Below, piece by piece: positions 44,339-52,869 of a DNA stretch of 64,000 nt. Position 1 is the first letter of the stretch. Each line of letters begins with the position of its first letter. The stretch lies in the NCBI RefSeq assembly GCF_030758295.1, contig NZ_CP132335.1, forward strand, positions 1,774,412 to 1,838,411. Reading direction: 5' to 3'. The notes under the pieces were generated by a model. It ran no database searches, was not told the origin of the DNA, and worked only from the letters and a program-made list of their open reading frames with translations. The DNA is from Pararhizobium sp. IMCC21322. GTDB lineage: Bacteria > Pseudomonadota > Alphaproteobacteria > Rhizobiales > GCA-2746425. The translations under genes were made by a program, and so were the position numbers.

Positions 44339-45325
44339 TCAGGCCCCCACACGCTCCCGACCATGAGGTTCTGACCAGTCCAGCAAAGGTCCAACCGGCA
44401 CAATGCCGGTTGAATTCACACGCTTCTGACTTTGATAGTAATGCATTTTCGCGTGATCCAGATTGATGGTGCCCGCAATGCCGGGCCATTGATAAAGATC
44501 TCGCGTGTAGGCCCATAAATTTGGATAGTCGACCAGACGCGCCAGATTACATTTGAAATGGCCGACATAAATCGGATCGAACCTTGAAAGGGTCGGAAAC
44601 AGTCGCCAGTCCGCTTCGCTTGGCGCATTGCCGACCAGAAAGCGGGACTGAGCCAACCGCTCTTCAAGCATGTCGAGGGTCTGAAAAAGCGGAAAAACAG
44701 CTTCTTCATAGGCATCTTGATTGGCAGCAAAACCAGCTTTGTAGACCCCGTTATTGATGGTGTCATAGATGATGTCATTGAGCTGATCGATGTCATCGCG
44801 TTTATGGTCCGGGTAAAAGTCTCCCGGTTTTGCACCCACTGTATCAAACGCTGAATTGAGCATCCTGATGATCTCGGAAGATTCATTGGACACGATGGTT
44901 TCGCGCTTCTTGTCCCACAGAACAGGGATTGTGACGCGGCCGGAAAAGACGGGATCGGCTTTTAGATAAAGTTTGTACAGCAGATCACTGCCATACAGCT
45001 TGTCACCAACAATGCCGTCCTCATCCGGCTCGAAAGTCCAACCGTTTTCGCCGTTTATCCAATGGACCATGGATGCATCGACAATATCCTCCAGTCCCTT
45101 CAGAGCACGGTAGATCAAGGTTCGGTGAGCCCAGGGGCAGGAATGGGACACATACAGATGATAGCGGCCAGGCTCGGCCTTGAACCCATCGCTCCCGGAA
45201 GGTCCCGCAGCGCCATCTGCTGTAATCCAATTGCGGAATTGGGAATCGGTTCGGACAAATTTACCGCCTGATGACTTCGTATCGTGCCATTGATCCCGCC
45301 ATTCGCCGTCTACGAGGAGGCCCAT
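44339..45325 (-). CDS. yqjG: glutathionyl-hydroquinone reductase (Xi-class glutathione transferase)
   Basis: 328 residues from ATG 45325 (MGLLVDGEWRDQW); the longer frame to 45403 is not supported. It reduces glutathionyl-hydroquinones in the cytoplasm. The Xi-class active-site motif SCPWAHRTLIYRALK holds the catalytic Cys. NESSEIIRMLNSAF binds glutathione, and the C-terminal domain includes DWRLFPTLSRFDPIYVGHFK. The stop lies 3 bp from the convergent znuA stop. Two adjacent perfect palindromes (45395-45428) lie in its upstream region. Confidence 0.92.
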   Translation of the reverse strand: MGLLVDGEWRDQWHDTKSSGGKFVRTDSQFRNWITADGAAGPSGSDGFKAEPGRYHLYVSHSCPWAHRTLIYRALKGLEDIVDASMVHWINGENGWTFEPDEDGIVGDKLYGSDLLYKLYLKADPVFSGRVTIPVLWDKKRETIVSNESSEIIRMLNSAFDTVGAKPGDFYPDHKRDDIDQLNDIIYDTINNGVYKAGFAANQDAYEEAVFPLFQTLDMLEERLAQSRFLVGNAPSEADWRLFPTLSRFDPIYVGHFKCNLARLVDYPNLWAYTRDLYQWPGIAGTINLDHAKMHYYQSQKRVNSTGIVPVGPLLDWSEPHGRERVGA

Positions 45326-45394
45326 AAAATTCTCCGAATTCACAATGCTTGTTGAAGCTTGCAGACCTCGCACATTCAGAAAATGAATACAATC

Positions 45395-45428
45395 TGAACA
45401 CAATGTTCAGTAATTCTATTAGAATTAC
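45395..45428. promoter_or_regulatory. two abutting perfect palindromes between yqjG and the next gene
   Basis: TGAACA-CAA-TGTTCA (45395-45409) is directly followed by GTAATTCTA-T-TAGAATTAC (45410-45428). Both are perfect inverted repeats in the divergent promoter region, 70 bp before yqjG and 85 bp before the secreted-protein gene. They are probable operator sites for one or two unidentified regulators; no regulator gene is adjacent. Confidence 0.6.
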
Positions 45429-45512
45429 AATGTAGAGTGGCTTCATTGAAATCGGCCATTGTCAGGCTTTGCTTGGGCGAAATGGCAAATCAGACTTTTG
45501 GGAGAAAACATC

Positions 45513-46238
45513 ATGGCATTAGCATTCTTGAAAAAAGTATCCATTGGGCTGCGCGGTATCAGCGCTGCTTCTGTTCTGGTCGCGGGCTTTGCCGGTGGCG
45601 CAGTGCTGCAATTCAGCACCGAGGCGGAAGCCGCTACGCAAACAATCAATTGCCCGGTCGACAAGGCGCGGCGTGAAGTCACGACCGCTTTGCCTGATGG
45701 CTGGTGGAGCACACCGTTTGTCACATCACTTCGAACCACAAAGATTGTCGAAATTGGCGGACGCAAAGCCTTGCAGTGCGATTACGGTTCGTCAGGCAAG
45801 ATTCAGCGCTACGCACCAGATCGCTCAACATGTGAAGCACGTCCAGGCGGTTTCAGGTGCGAAACCCGCGCTGCGGCTGGCCCACGGACATTTTCAACTG
45901 GCGAAATCAACATTCCGCAAACCTATCTGGCCGATCTGGATCGTGGCCGTGTGGGAAGCGCCGGTGCGGATATCTGGTTCCAGGCAGAAACGCGTGACCT
46001 GCTGTATCTGGCACCGCGAAATGGCGCACAGATTGGTGTTGGAAATCGATCAAACCGTGGCTATCGCGGTTGCTCCAGAGCCCGCTATACCACTGAGCGG
46101 GTGTCTTTGAGGGATGTGCCGGTTGGGTCCTATGTCTGCGTCAAAACCAATAAGGGACGTATCAGCCAGTTCCGGGTGAACCGCATTTCAGGTGGATCAC
46201 CAAAAACGGTTACCATCGGTTACACAACATTTGAATAA
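45513..46238 (+). CDS. exported protein of unknown function
   Basis: 241 residues from ATG 45513 (RBS GGGAG at 45500-45504). The signal peptide is MALAFLKKVSIGLRGISAAS followed by a hydrophobic run to TEAEA-A. The mature part has five or more Cys (INCPVDKARRE, ALQCDYGSS, RSTCEARPGGFRCETRAA, GCSRARY, YVCVKTNKG), suggesting disulphides. The ending ISQFRVNRISGGSPKTVTIG resembles the beta-rich end of secreted alphaproteobacterial proteins, but the family was not recognised. Confidence 0.6.
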   Translation: MALAFLKKVSIGLRGISAASVLVAGFAGGAVLQFSTEAEAATQTINCPVDKARREVTTALPDGWWSTPFVTSLRTTKIVEIGGRKALQCDYGSSGKIQRYAPDRSTCEARPGGFRCETRAAAGPRTFSTGEINIPQTYLADLDRGRVGSAGADIWFQAETRDLLYLAPRNGAQIGVGNRSNRGYRGCSRARYTTERVSLRDVPVGSYVCVKTNKGRISQFRVNRISGGSPKTVTIGYTTFE

Positions 46239-46274
46239 TCATATTATTGACTGCAGAGACTGATTGAGTAAAAA

Positions 46275-46310
46275 CCGCCAGGTGACCATGTCATCTGGCG
46301 GACCATTTTT
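46275..46310. terminator. intrinsic terminator
   Basis: CCGCCAG (46275-46281) pairs with CTGGCGG (46295-46301), followed by ACCATTTTTT. It ends the secreted-protein gene 12 bp before the SMP-30-like start. AAAA on the other side could make it bidirectional. Confidence 0.8.
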
Positions 46311-46322
46311 TGAGGCGCATTC

Positions 46323-47210
46323 ATGACCGATGTTAAAATTGTCGTACCAGCAGCCAATTGGTGTGGTGAAGGACCGCTCTGGTCAGCCAAAGACCAGGCG
46401 CTTTACTGGACAGATATCAACCGCTTTTTGCTGCAGCGCTATGATCCAGCTTCGGGCAGCGTTCGCCATTGGGTTTTTGATGAACCGGTCTGCGCCACCG
46501 GGTTGACGGATACGCCAGGAGTTCTTGTGCTGGCGCTCGGGTCCAGGTTGATTTTGTGGAATGAAGCGACGGACGAGCGAACAGACTTTGCCACACCAGA
46601 GACAAATCTGCCTGCCAGCCGTCTGAATGATGGTCGCCCCAGTCCTTTTGGTGATTTCTGGGTTGGCTCCATGCAGAACAATGTTGATGAAAACGGCCAG
46701 GGTCAGCCTGTGTCCGACCCTCATCTTGGAACCCTGTATCGCGTCCGCAGTGATGGCGGTGTAACCGTCCAGGATCGTGAGCTTGGCATTTCAAATACGC
46801 TATGCTGGTCGCCAGACGGCACGATTTTCTATTTCGGCGACACGCTGCAGAACACAATTTTTGCCTGGGATTACGATGTAACATCCGGGGAAATTTCCAA
46901 CAAACGCCCCTTCTTTGTGGGCTTTGAGCGCGGCAGGCCGGATGGCTCGGCCATAGATTCTGAAGGCTATCTCTGGAACGCCCGCTATGATGGGTCCTGT
47001 ATTGTGCGGGTCGCACCTGATGGCTCGGTCGACCGCGTCATCGACATGCCGGTTAGAAATTTGACCAGCTGTACCTTTGGCGGACCTGATTTGAAAATAC
47101 TTTATGTCACAAGCGCAGCTCAGCCGGGCGAATTGCGCGCTGGCAGCGTGTTTTCAATCGACGTGGACGTTGCGGGGCAGCCGGAAAACGTGTTTTCCCT
47201 GAAAGGCTGA
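46323..47210 (+). CDS. SMP-30/gluconolactonase-like beta-propeller protein
   Basis: 295 residues, cytoplasmic, a six-bladed propeller. The family metal site is indicated by WCGEGPLWS (Glu), ASRLNDGRPSPFGDFWVGSM (Asn), LGISNTLCWSPDG (Asn) and FERGRPDGSAIDSEGYLW (Asp). These proteins hydrolyse sugar lactones. The exact lactone is unknown. The start is only 12 bp after the terminator; the gene is convergent with puuB (6 bp between stops). Confidence 0.88.
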   Translation: MTDVKIVVPAANWCGEGPLWSAKDQALYWTDINRFLLQRYDPASGSVRHWVFDEPVCATGLTDTPGVLVLALGSRLILWNEATDERTDFATPETNLPASRLNDGRPSPFGDFWVGSMQNNVDENGQGQPVSDPHLGTLYRVRSDGGVTVQDRELGISNTLCWSPDGTIFYFGDTLQNTIFAWDYDVTSGEISNKRPFFVGFERGRPDGSAIDSEGYLWNARYDGSCIVRVAPDGSVDRVIDMPVRNLTSCTFGGPDLKILYVTSAAQPGELRAGSVFSIDVDVAGQPENVFSLKG

Positions 47211-47216
47211 CTTCAG

Positions 47217-48500
47217 CTAAAGCCGATCTCGCAATGCATACCACCCCATGCCAAGAGCAAGCGTTGCTGAGCGCAGCACACGCCCGCCGGGAAAGGGTGG
47301 TGTTGGCAAATCGGCATAAAGGTCCAGACGTTCCGATTGGCCCAGCGCTGCTTCAGCCAGTATCTGACCGGCCAATGGTGCAAGGGTCACGCCTTGGCCC
47401 GAAAACCCTGCCGCGGCAAAAACATTTTCTTTCAACATCTGCACAAATGGAACGCGGTGAACGGTAACGGCCAGAGTACCGCCCCAGGCGTAATCAATCT
47501 CCACATCTTTGAGTTGGGGGTAGATCATCGACAAGGGTTTTCGCACGAAGCCCTCAATGTCACTGGGGAAGTTGGGCGAGTAATTTTCGCCACCGCCAAA
47601 CAACAGGCGTTTATCGGCGCTCATGCGCCAGTAATTCACAACAAAGCGGCTGTCTGAGGCGCATTCATCGCCGGGCAACGGAATTTCGGCTTCGGTCAAT
47701 GGCCGCGTGGCCGCAATAAAGTTGTTGATCGGCATCACGCGGGCATCCACTTTTGGCACCAGACCGCCAACATATCCATTGCCGCAAATCAATATTTTGC
47801 CAGCGCGCACGGTGCCATCAGGTGTTCTCAGGGCCGGACGATCCCAATCCGTGACTTCCTGTACCGGTGTGTTTTCATAAATATCGGCGCCTTCCAGGAG
47901 CGCCGCTTCAGCCAGACCCAAAGCAAACTTCAGTGGATGCAGGTGACCGGCTGTCGGGTCGTAAATAGCACCATGATAAGCGTTCGTGCCGAGCCTGTGA
48001 GCGGTCTCTGCCTGATCAAGCCAGCTGACCGGATGGTCATAATGCGTGTTTAAAAGCGCAACCTGATCCCGGAATTCGGCGACAAATCGCTTTTTATGGA
48101 CGGCGTGGATCAGACCGGGTTTCAGATCACAAGAGATTTTGTAGTGCTCAATCAGGCTGTGAACCAAGTGCTTGGCATCTTCGCCCATCTTGAAAAAACG
48201 TTGGGAGATAGCGCGATTATAGCGCTCTTCAAACCACTCAGGCTCTTGCCGCTGCCCTGAATGTATCTGCCCGCCATTGCGCCCGGAGGCCCCCCAGCCC
48301 ACACGATTGGCTTCCAGAACGGCTACCTTCTTGCCAGCCTTTGCCAGGTGAAGCGCTGCACTGAGCCCGGTATAGCCACCCCCGATAATCGCAACATCAA
48401 GCGTGAGATCGCCTTTCAGAGACGGCCTCGTTTCAAGCAGGGGAGCGGTTGCCGTGTAATAGCTGTTCTGCGGATAGGGAGCACCGCCAGCATTGTTCAT
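47217..48500 (-). CDS. puuB: gamma-glutamylputrescine oxidase-like FAD oxidoreductase (DAO family)
   Basis: 427 residues. The N-terminal FAD motif is VAIIGGGYTGLSAALHLAKA (about residues 35-55), then VLEANRVGWGASGRNGGQIH, distinctive for PuuB/OrdL. The C-terminal AAAGFSGQGVTLAPLAGQIL closes the FAD site. PuuB oxidises gamma-glutamylputrescine to the gamma-glutamyl aminoaldehyde with release of ammonia and H2O2. It overlaps the aminotransferase gene by 4 bp and belongs with the PuuA-like ligase upstream. Confidence 0.87.
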   Translation of the reverse strand: MNNAGGAPYPQNSYYTATAPLLETRPSLKGDLTLDVAIIGGGYTGLSAALHLAKAGKKVAVLEANRVGWGASGRNGGQIHSGQRQEPEWFEERYNRAISQRFFKMGEDAKHLVHSLIEHYKISCDLKPGLIHAVHKKRFVAEFRDQVALLNTHYDHPVSWLDQAETAHRLGTNAYHGAIYDPTAGHLHPLKFALGLAEAALLEGADIYENTPVQEVTDWDRPALRTPDGTVRAGKILICGNGYVGGLVPKVDARVMPINNFIAATRPLTEAEIPLPGDECASDSRFVVNYWRMSADKRLLFGGGENYSPNFPSDIEGFVRKPLSMIYPQLKDVEIDYAWGGTLAVTVHRVPFVQMLKENVFAAAGFSGQGVTLAPLAGQILAEAALGQSERLDLYADLPTPPFPGGRVLRSATLALGMGWYALRDRL

Positions 48501-49888
48501 GCAGACAGATGTCCGGATTTGCGCAGCGAATGCGCTGTATCATCCAGCGTTTTTTCAACGAGTGCTATTAGCATATCAGCTTCGTCTTTGGTGATGGTCA
48601 GAGGCGGTGAAATAATCATGGAGTCCCGGACCGCGCGCATGATAAGGCCATTCTTGAAGGAATGATCGCGGCAGATCCCGCCAATTGTACCTTCATTTTC
48701 AAAGCGCTTGCGCGAGGGTTTTTCCGGCACAAGTTCCAGCGCGCCGACCAGCCCGACCATCCGGGCTTCGCCAACAAGCGGATGCTCACCAAGCGCCGCC
48801 CATTTGGCCTGCATATAGGGCCCGATATCATCGCGCACCCGTTCAACAATTCGTTCTGATTGAAGGATTTCAAGGTTTTTCAGTGCAGCGGCGCAAGCCG
48901 CCGGATGACCGGAATAGGTGAACCCGTGATAAAACTCTCCACCACCTGATGTGATGACATCGCCGACACTGTCATTGACCAGCACCCCGCCAATGGGCAG
49001 ATAGCCTGACGACAGACCCTTTGCGATAGGCATCAGGTCTGGCTCAATGCCAAATGTTTCGCTGCCCCACCAGTTCCCTGTTCGGCCAAATCCACAAATA
49101 ACTTCATCAGCAACCAGCAGAATATTATGGGCTTTGCAGATGCGGTTTATCTCTGGCCAGTACGTTTCCGGTGGGATAATGACACCACCAGCCCCCTGCA
49201 TTGGCTCGGCGATGAAAGCGGCAATTTTATCAGCACCCACCAACTCGATTTCGATCTCCAGTGCCTTGGCACAGACAAGGCCAAACGCGTCGGGGCTGAG
49301 ATCTTCGCCCTCATCGAACCAGTAGGGCTGGCGAATATGCCGAATACCCTCCGCCATACCACCCTGAGCATGCATGCCGCTCATGCCGCCAAGGCTGGCT
49401 CCGGCCAGTGTTGATCCGTGATAGCCATTCTTGCGCCCAATGATGATGTGTTTTTGCGGCTGGCCCATTGTGGTCCAGTAATGGCGCACCATGCGCAGCA
49501 CGGTGTCATTGGCCTCAGACCCGGAGCCTGTGAAGAACACGCGGTTGAAACCATCCGGTGCAAGCTCGGCCAGCTTTTGCGCCAGCGCCACAACTGGCGG
49601 ATGCGTGGTTTTGAAGAACGTATTGTAATAGGACAGTTGCAGCATCTGCTCATGTACAGCATCTGCAATTTCACGCCGACCATGGCCAATATTCACGCAC
49701 CACAGGCCAGCCATCCCATCCATGATGCGGTTCCCGTCTGAGTCCCATAAAAACACGCCTTCGCCGCGCACGATGACCCGGCTTTTCTCCCGGTTAAGAG
49801 ATTCATGATCGCTGAACGGGTGCAAATGATGCGCAGCGTCAGCTTCCTGCAGGTCTGTGGTCGGGAATTGATTTGAAATCCGGTTCAT
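48497..49888 (-). CDS. class III omega-aminotransferase (polyamine/aspartate-family type)
   Basis: 463 residues from ATG 49888; the upstream in-frame start at 49927 would run into the ligase gene. PLP enzyme: VFFTGSGSEANDTVLRM (cofactor phosphate), GRKNGYHGSTLAGASLGG, LLVADEVICGFGRTG (Asp contacting PLP) and the LMPIAKGLSSGYLPIGG region with the Schiff-base Lys. Sequence style matches putrescine/cadaverine-pyruvate aminotransferases (SpuC/PatA-like). It would convert polyamines to amino aldehydes for a GabD-type dehydrogenase. Confidence 0.86.
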   Translation of the reverse strand: MNRISNQFPTTDLQEADAAHHLHPFSDHESLNREKSRVIVRGEGVFLWDSDGNRIMDGMAGLWCVNIGHGRREIADAVHEQMLQLSYYNTFFKTTHPPVVALAQKLAELAPDGFNRVFFTGSGSEANDTVLRMVRHYWTTMGQPQKHIIIGRKNGYHGSTLAGASLGGMSGMHAQGGMAEGIRHIRQPYWFDEGEDLSPDAFGLVCAKALEIEIELVGADKIAAFIAEPMQGAGGVIIPPETYWPEINRICKAHNILLVADEVICGFGRTGNWWGSETFGIEPDLMPIAKGLSSGYLPIGGVLVNDSVGDVITSGGGEFYHGFTYSGHPAACAAALKNLEILQSERIVERVRDDIGPYMQAKWAALGEHPLVGEARMVGLVGALELVPEKPSRKRFENEGTIGGICRDHSFKNGLIMRAVRDSMIISPPLTITKDEADMLIALVEKTLDDTAHSLRKSGHLSA

Positions 49889-49893
49889 AAAGC

Positions 49894-51288
49894 TCACACA
49901 TTCAACAGAAGAAATTCGCGTTCCCACGGGCTGATGACAGCCATGAAGGTCTCATACTCTTCCAGCTTGATGGCACAGAAGGTTGCAACAAAGCGTGCGC
50001 CCAAAATCTCGATGAGTTCAGGGCATTTTTCAAACCGGTCAACCGCTTCCAGCAACCCGCGCGGCACACCATAGGGCAGGCCTTCACCAGAGCCGGACAG
50101 GGGCGGTGGCGGGTCCATTTTCTTTTGAATGCCAATCAATCCGCAGGCAAGACTTGCGGCAATCGAAAGATACGGATTGGCATCAGAACACGGTATGCGG
50201 TTTTCCACCCGGCGGGATTGCGCTTCTGCCATCGGCACCCGCAGCCCGACAGTCCGGTTGTCGTAGTCCCAATTCACATTTACCGCGACTTCCGTATCGC
50301 GCGCCAGGCGGCGATAGGAATTCACATAGGGCGCAAGAATGCACATCACATTTGGCAGGAACGCATTCTGGCCGGCAATAAAGTTGTAAAACAGTTCGGT
50401 GGGCTCGCCATCCGTGCCGGAAAACGCATTTTGGCCCGACTCCAACCCAATTATGGACTGGTGAATATGCATGGAGGAGGCTGGCTCACCGGCAATTGGT
50501 TTGGCCATAAAAGTGGCATACATATTATGACGTAATGCGGCTTCACGAATTGTGCGCTTGAACAAAAACACCTGATCGGCCAGTCCCAGAGGATCGCCAT
50601 GCCGCAGATTGATTTCCATCTGCCCGGCACCTTCTTCATGCACCAGAGTGTCAATCTCCAGGCCTTGAGCCTCGGAATAATCGTAGATGTCATCGAACAA
50701 ATCATCGAATTCATTGACGGCAGAGATGGAATAAAGCTGCCGACCACTTTCTGACCTTCCAGACCGCCCAACCGGTGGCTCCAGAGGATCATCGGGGTCT
50801 GTATTCGGCTTCACCAGATAGAATTCAAGTTCAGGCGCAATAATGGGGCGCAGGCCTAAATCTGCATAAAGAGCCAAAACTTTCTTCAGCACATTTCTGG
50901 GGGAAATATCGACGGGGTCGCCATTTTTGTAGAACGCATCATGGATGATTTGCCCGGTTGGATCATTCGCCCACGGGACGACTGTCAGCGTCGACAAATC
51001 CGGTTTCAGCACCAGGTCGCTATCAACAGGGTCGTGCTGAAACGTCTCATTGTCCAAGGCGTAGTCGCCAGTGATTGTCTGGGTCAGAACCGAGCTTGGT
51101 ATGTTCATGTCAGGCGTGTTGAAAAACTTCTCGGCAGGCATCAGCTTGCCTCTGGCAACGCCGGCCTGATCGCTGGTCATGCACTCAAGGTCTTCAATTT
51201 TACGTTCGGCCAGCCATTGTCTGGCGGCCTTCATATCAGGTACGCCCCGCAGCATATCCAATGTGCCGGTAGTGTCGGAGTCCGTCAT
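49894..51288 (-). CDS. puuA: glutamine-synthetase-family ligase, gamma-glutamylputrescine synthetase-like
   Basis: 464 residues from ATG 51288; the frame extends to 51321 without support. It is a glutamine-synthetase fold enzyme expected to ligate glutamate to putrescine with ATP. Motifs: PELEFYLV (metal Glu), HEEGAGQMEINLRHGDPL (metal Glu pair), ASSMHIHQSI (ATP/metal His) and NYRxxxTEVAVNWDYDNRTVGL-type glutamate-binding segment (YRRLARDTEVAVN, then DNRTVGLRVP). RIPCSDANPYLSIAASLACG is typical of the PuuA group. It diverges from a second homologue (51387-52733) across 98 bp and heads the puu-type minus operon. Confidence 0.87.
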   Translation of the reverse strand: MTDSDTTGTLDMLRGVPDMKAARQWLAERKIEDLECMTSDQAGVARGKLMPAEKFFNTPDMNIPSSVLTQTITGDYALDNETFQHDPVDSDLVLKPDLSTLTVVPWANDPTGQIIHDAFYKNGDPVDISPRNVLKKVLALYADLGLRPIIAPELEFYLVKPNTDPDDPLEPPVGRSGRSESGRQLYSISAVNEFDDLFDDIYDYSEAQGLEIDTLVHEEGAGQMEINLRHGDPLGLADQVFLFKRTIREAALRHNMYATFMAKPIAGEPASSMHIHQSIIGLESGQNAFSGTDGEPTELFYNFIAGQNAFLPNVMCILAPYVNSYRRLARDTEVAVNVNWDYDNRTVGLRVPMAEAQSRRVENRIPCSDANPYLSIAASLACGLIGIQKKMDPPPPLSGSGEGLPYGVPRGLLEAVDRFEKCPELIEILGARFVATFCAIKLEEYETFMAVISPWEREFLLLNV

Positions 51289-51386
51289 AAATACCTGTGG
51301 GGTGCAGTGTGAGATTGCCAAACCGTATCACGGAGCGTAGTCACACATGAAGTGAATTATCCATAGAAGCCGCGCGCCAGACCCAT

Positions 51387-52733
51387 ATGTCAAATCCTTC
51401 CAAATCTGAACCAGAAATCTTTTTGGCCAACAATCCTGATATCGCGATCATCGAGTTTCTGATCTCTGATCTCAATGGTGTCCTGCGCGGTAAATGGGCG
51501 CCTGTTACGGCGCTGCAAAAGGCGTTTGATACGGGCATCAACTTTCCGCTTTCCGTCTTTGGCCTCGATGTCTGGGGACGGGAAGTTGAGGAAACAGGCC
51601 TTCACATCGACACCGGAGATCCCGATGGCTTGTGTTTTGCAGTTCCCGGAACATTGTGCAGAAATGCAGTCGCGCCCCAAAACACTGCCCAGGTCATCAT
51701 GACAATGCGCGATGAGAATGGGCATCCTTTTGGCGGAGACCCACGACAGATCCTGTCGCAACAGGTCGCGGCATTGGCTGCCGAAGGATTGAGGGCCTGT
51801 GCCGCATTTGAGCTGGAATTCTTCCTGTTTGATCCTGAAAAGGTTGGGCCCGATGGCGCTCCGCACCCGGTTGAGCACGGCGTGGGTCCGGATCGTCAGA
51901 ATATGTATTCTCTCAACTCGTTGGATCAGTATGCGCCAGTGTTCAACGCCATCAACACCATGGCTGCACTTCAGGGTGTTTCAGTAGACACGATTGTCTC
52001 TGAAGCCGCGCCCGGACAGTTTGAGGTGAATCTCAAACATTTGAGCGATGTCATGCGGGCCACAGATGAAGCGGTTCTGTTGAAGCGGATTGTTGCCGAT
52101 TGCGCCAAGGCGCATGGCTTGAAATCCAGTTTTATGGCCAAACCCTTTGCTGATCAGGCTGGCAACGGAATGCACATCCATGTCAGCCTTCTGGATGAAG
52201 CTGGCAATAATGTCTTCGCTGGTGGGGCGGGGGAAGCACGTCTGCACCACGCCATCGCGGGCACTTTGGAAACCATGTCCGATTGCACGCTGGTTTTCAT
52301 CAACACCGTTAATGGTTTTCGCCGCCTGCAACCAGGGTCTTATGCTCCGACAAGAGCTGTATGGGGGCGCAACAACCGCTCCGTCGCTGTTCGGGTGCCC
52401 GCGTCACCGCCCGCCGCAATGCGACTTGAACACCGCATCTCAGGGGCCGATGCAAACCCCTATCTTGTCATGACAGCTGTTTTGGCCGCCATGCGCCAGG
52501 GAATGAAGCATGGTGTGGAGCCAGCTGATCCGGTCGAGGAAAATGCTTACAACAGCACTGATGACCAATTGCCGGATAATCCGAAATCCGCATTGCAATT
52601 GTTTCGGGACAGCAGCTTTGCAAAAGAGGCCTTCACCCCGCTTGGTCACAAGATAATTTGTGCCTTAAAACAGGCGGAAATTGATGCCTTTGCAGCGGAA
52701 ATCACGCCTCTTGAGCATAGTACTTACGGATAA
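51387..52733 (+). CDS. second glutamine-synthetase-family ligase (PuuA/GlnA3-like)
   Basis: 448 residues, clearly homologous to but divergent from the neighbouring puuA. Motifs: AAFELEFFLFDP, EAAPGQFEVNLKH, NGMHIHVSLLDEAG, GFRRLQPGSYAPTRAVWGRN and NRSVAVRVPASP. EHRISGADANPYLVMTAVL is the family C-terminal signature. It lies upstream of potF in the same direction, so it probably handles a polyamine or other amine imported by PotFGHI. The acceptor amine may differ from that of the divergent copy, for example spermidine or a monoamine. Confidence 0.85.
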   Translation: MSNPSKSEPEIFLANNPDIAIIEFLISDLNGVLRGKWAPVTALQKAFDTGINFPLSVFGLDVWGREVEETGLHIDTGDPDGLCFAVPGTLCRNAVAPQNTAQVIMTMRDENGHPFGGDPRQILSQQVAALAAEGLRACAAFELEFFLFDPEKVGPDGAPHPVEHGVGPDRQNMYSLNSLDQYAPVFNAINTMAALQGVSVDTIVSEAAPGQFEVNLKHLSDVMRATDEAVLLKRIVADCAKAHGLKSSFMAKPFADQAGNGMHIHVSLLDEAGNNVFAGGAGEARLHHAIAGTLETMSDCTLVFINTVNGFRRLQPGSYAPTRAVWGRNNRSVAVRVPASPPAAMRLEHRISGADANPYLVMTAVLAAMRQGMKHGVEPADPVEENAYNSTDDQLPDNPKSALQLFRDSSFAKEAFTPLGHKIICALKQAEIDAFAAEITPLEHSTYG

Positions 52734-52815
52734 AATCTGGCATCAGCATCACCATGGTTTTCGAAAAAAATCTTGAGGTAGACCGCATTCCCTCCTATCG
52801 TTTTGAATTAAATGT

Positions 52816-52844
52816 CAGATATCGCTTTGCTTTTAGCGATACTG
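52816..52844 (+). other. hairpin in the potF leader
   Basis: CAG-A-TATCGCT (52816-52826) pairs with AGCGATA-CTG (52835-52844), with one bulged A and an 8-nt T-rich loop, 25 bp before the potF start. It could be the terminator-like end of the ligase gene or a leader structure influencing potF; it is not a recognised riboswitch. Confidence 0.4.
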
Positions 52845-52869
52845 GCTTCGCATCTGCTTGGGGAATTGT

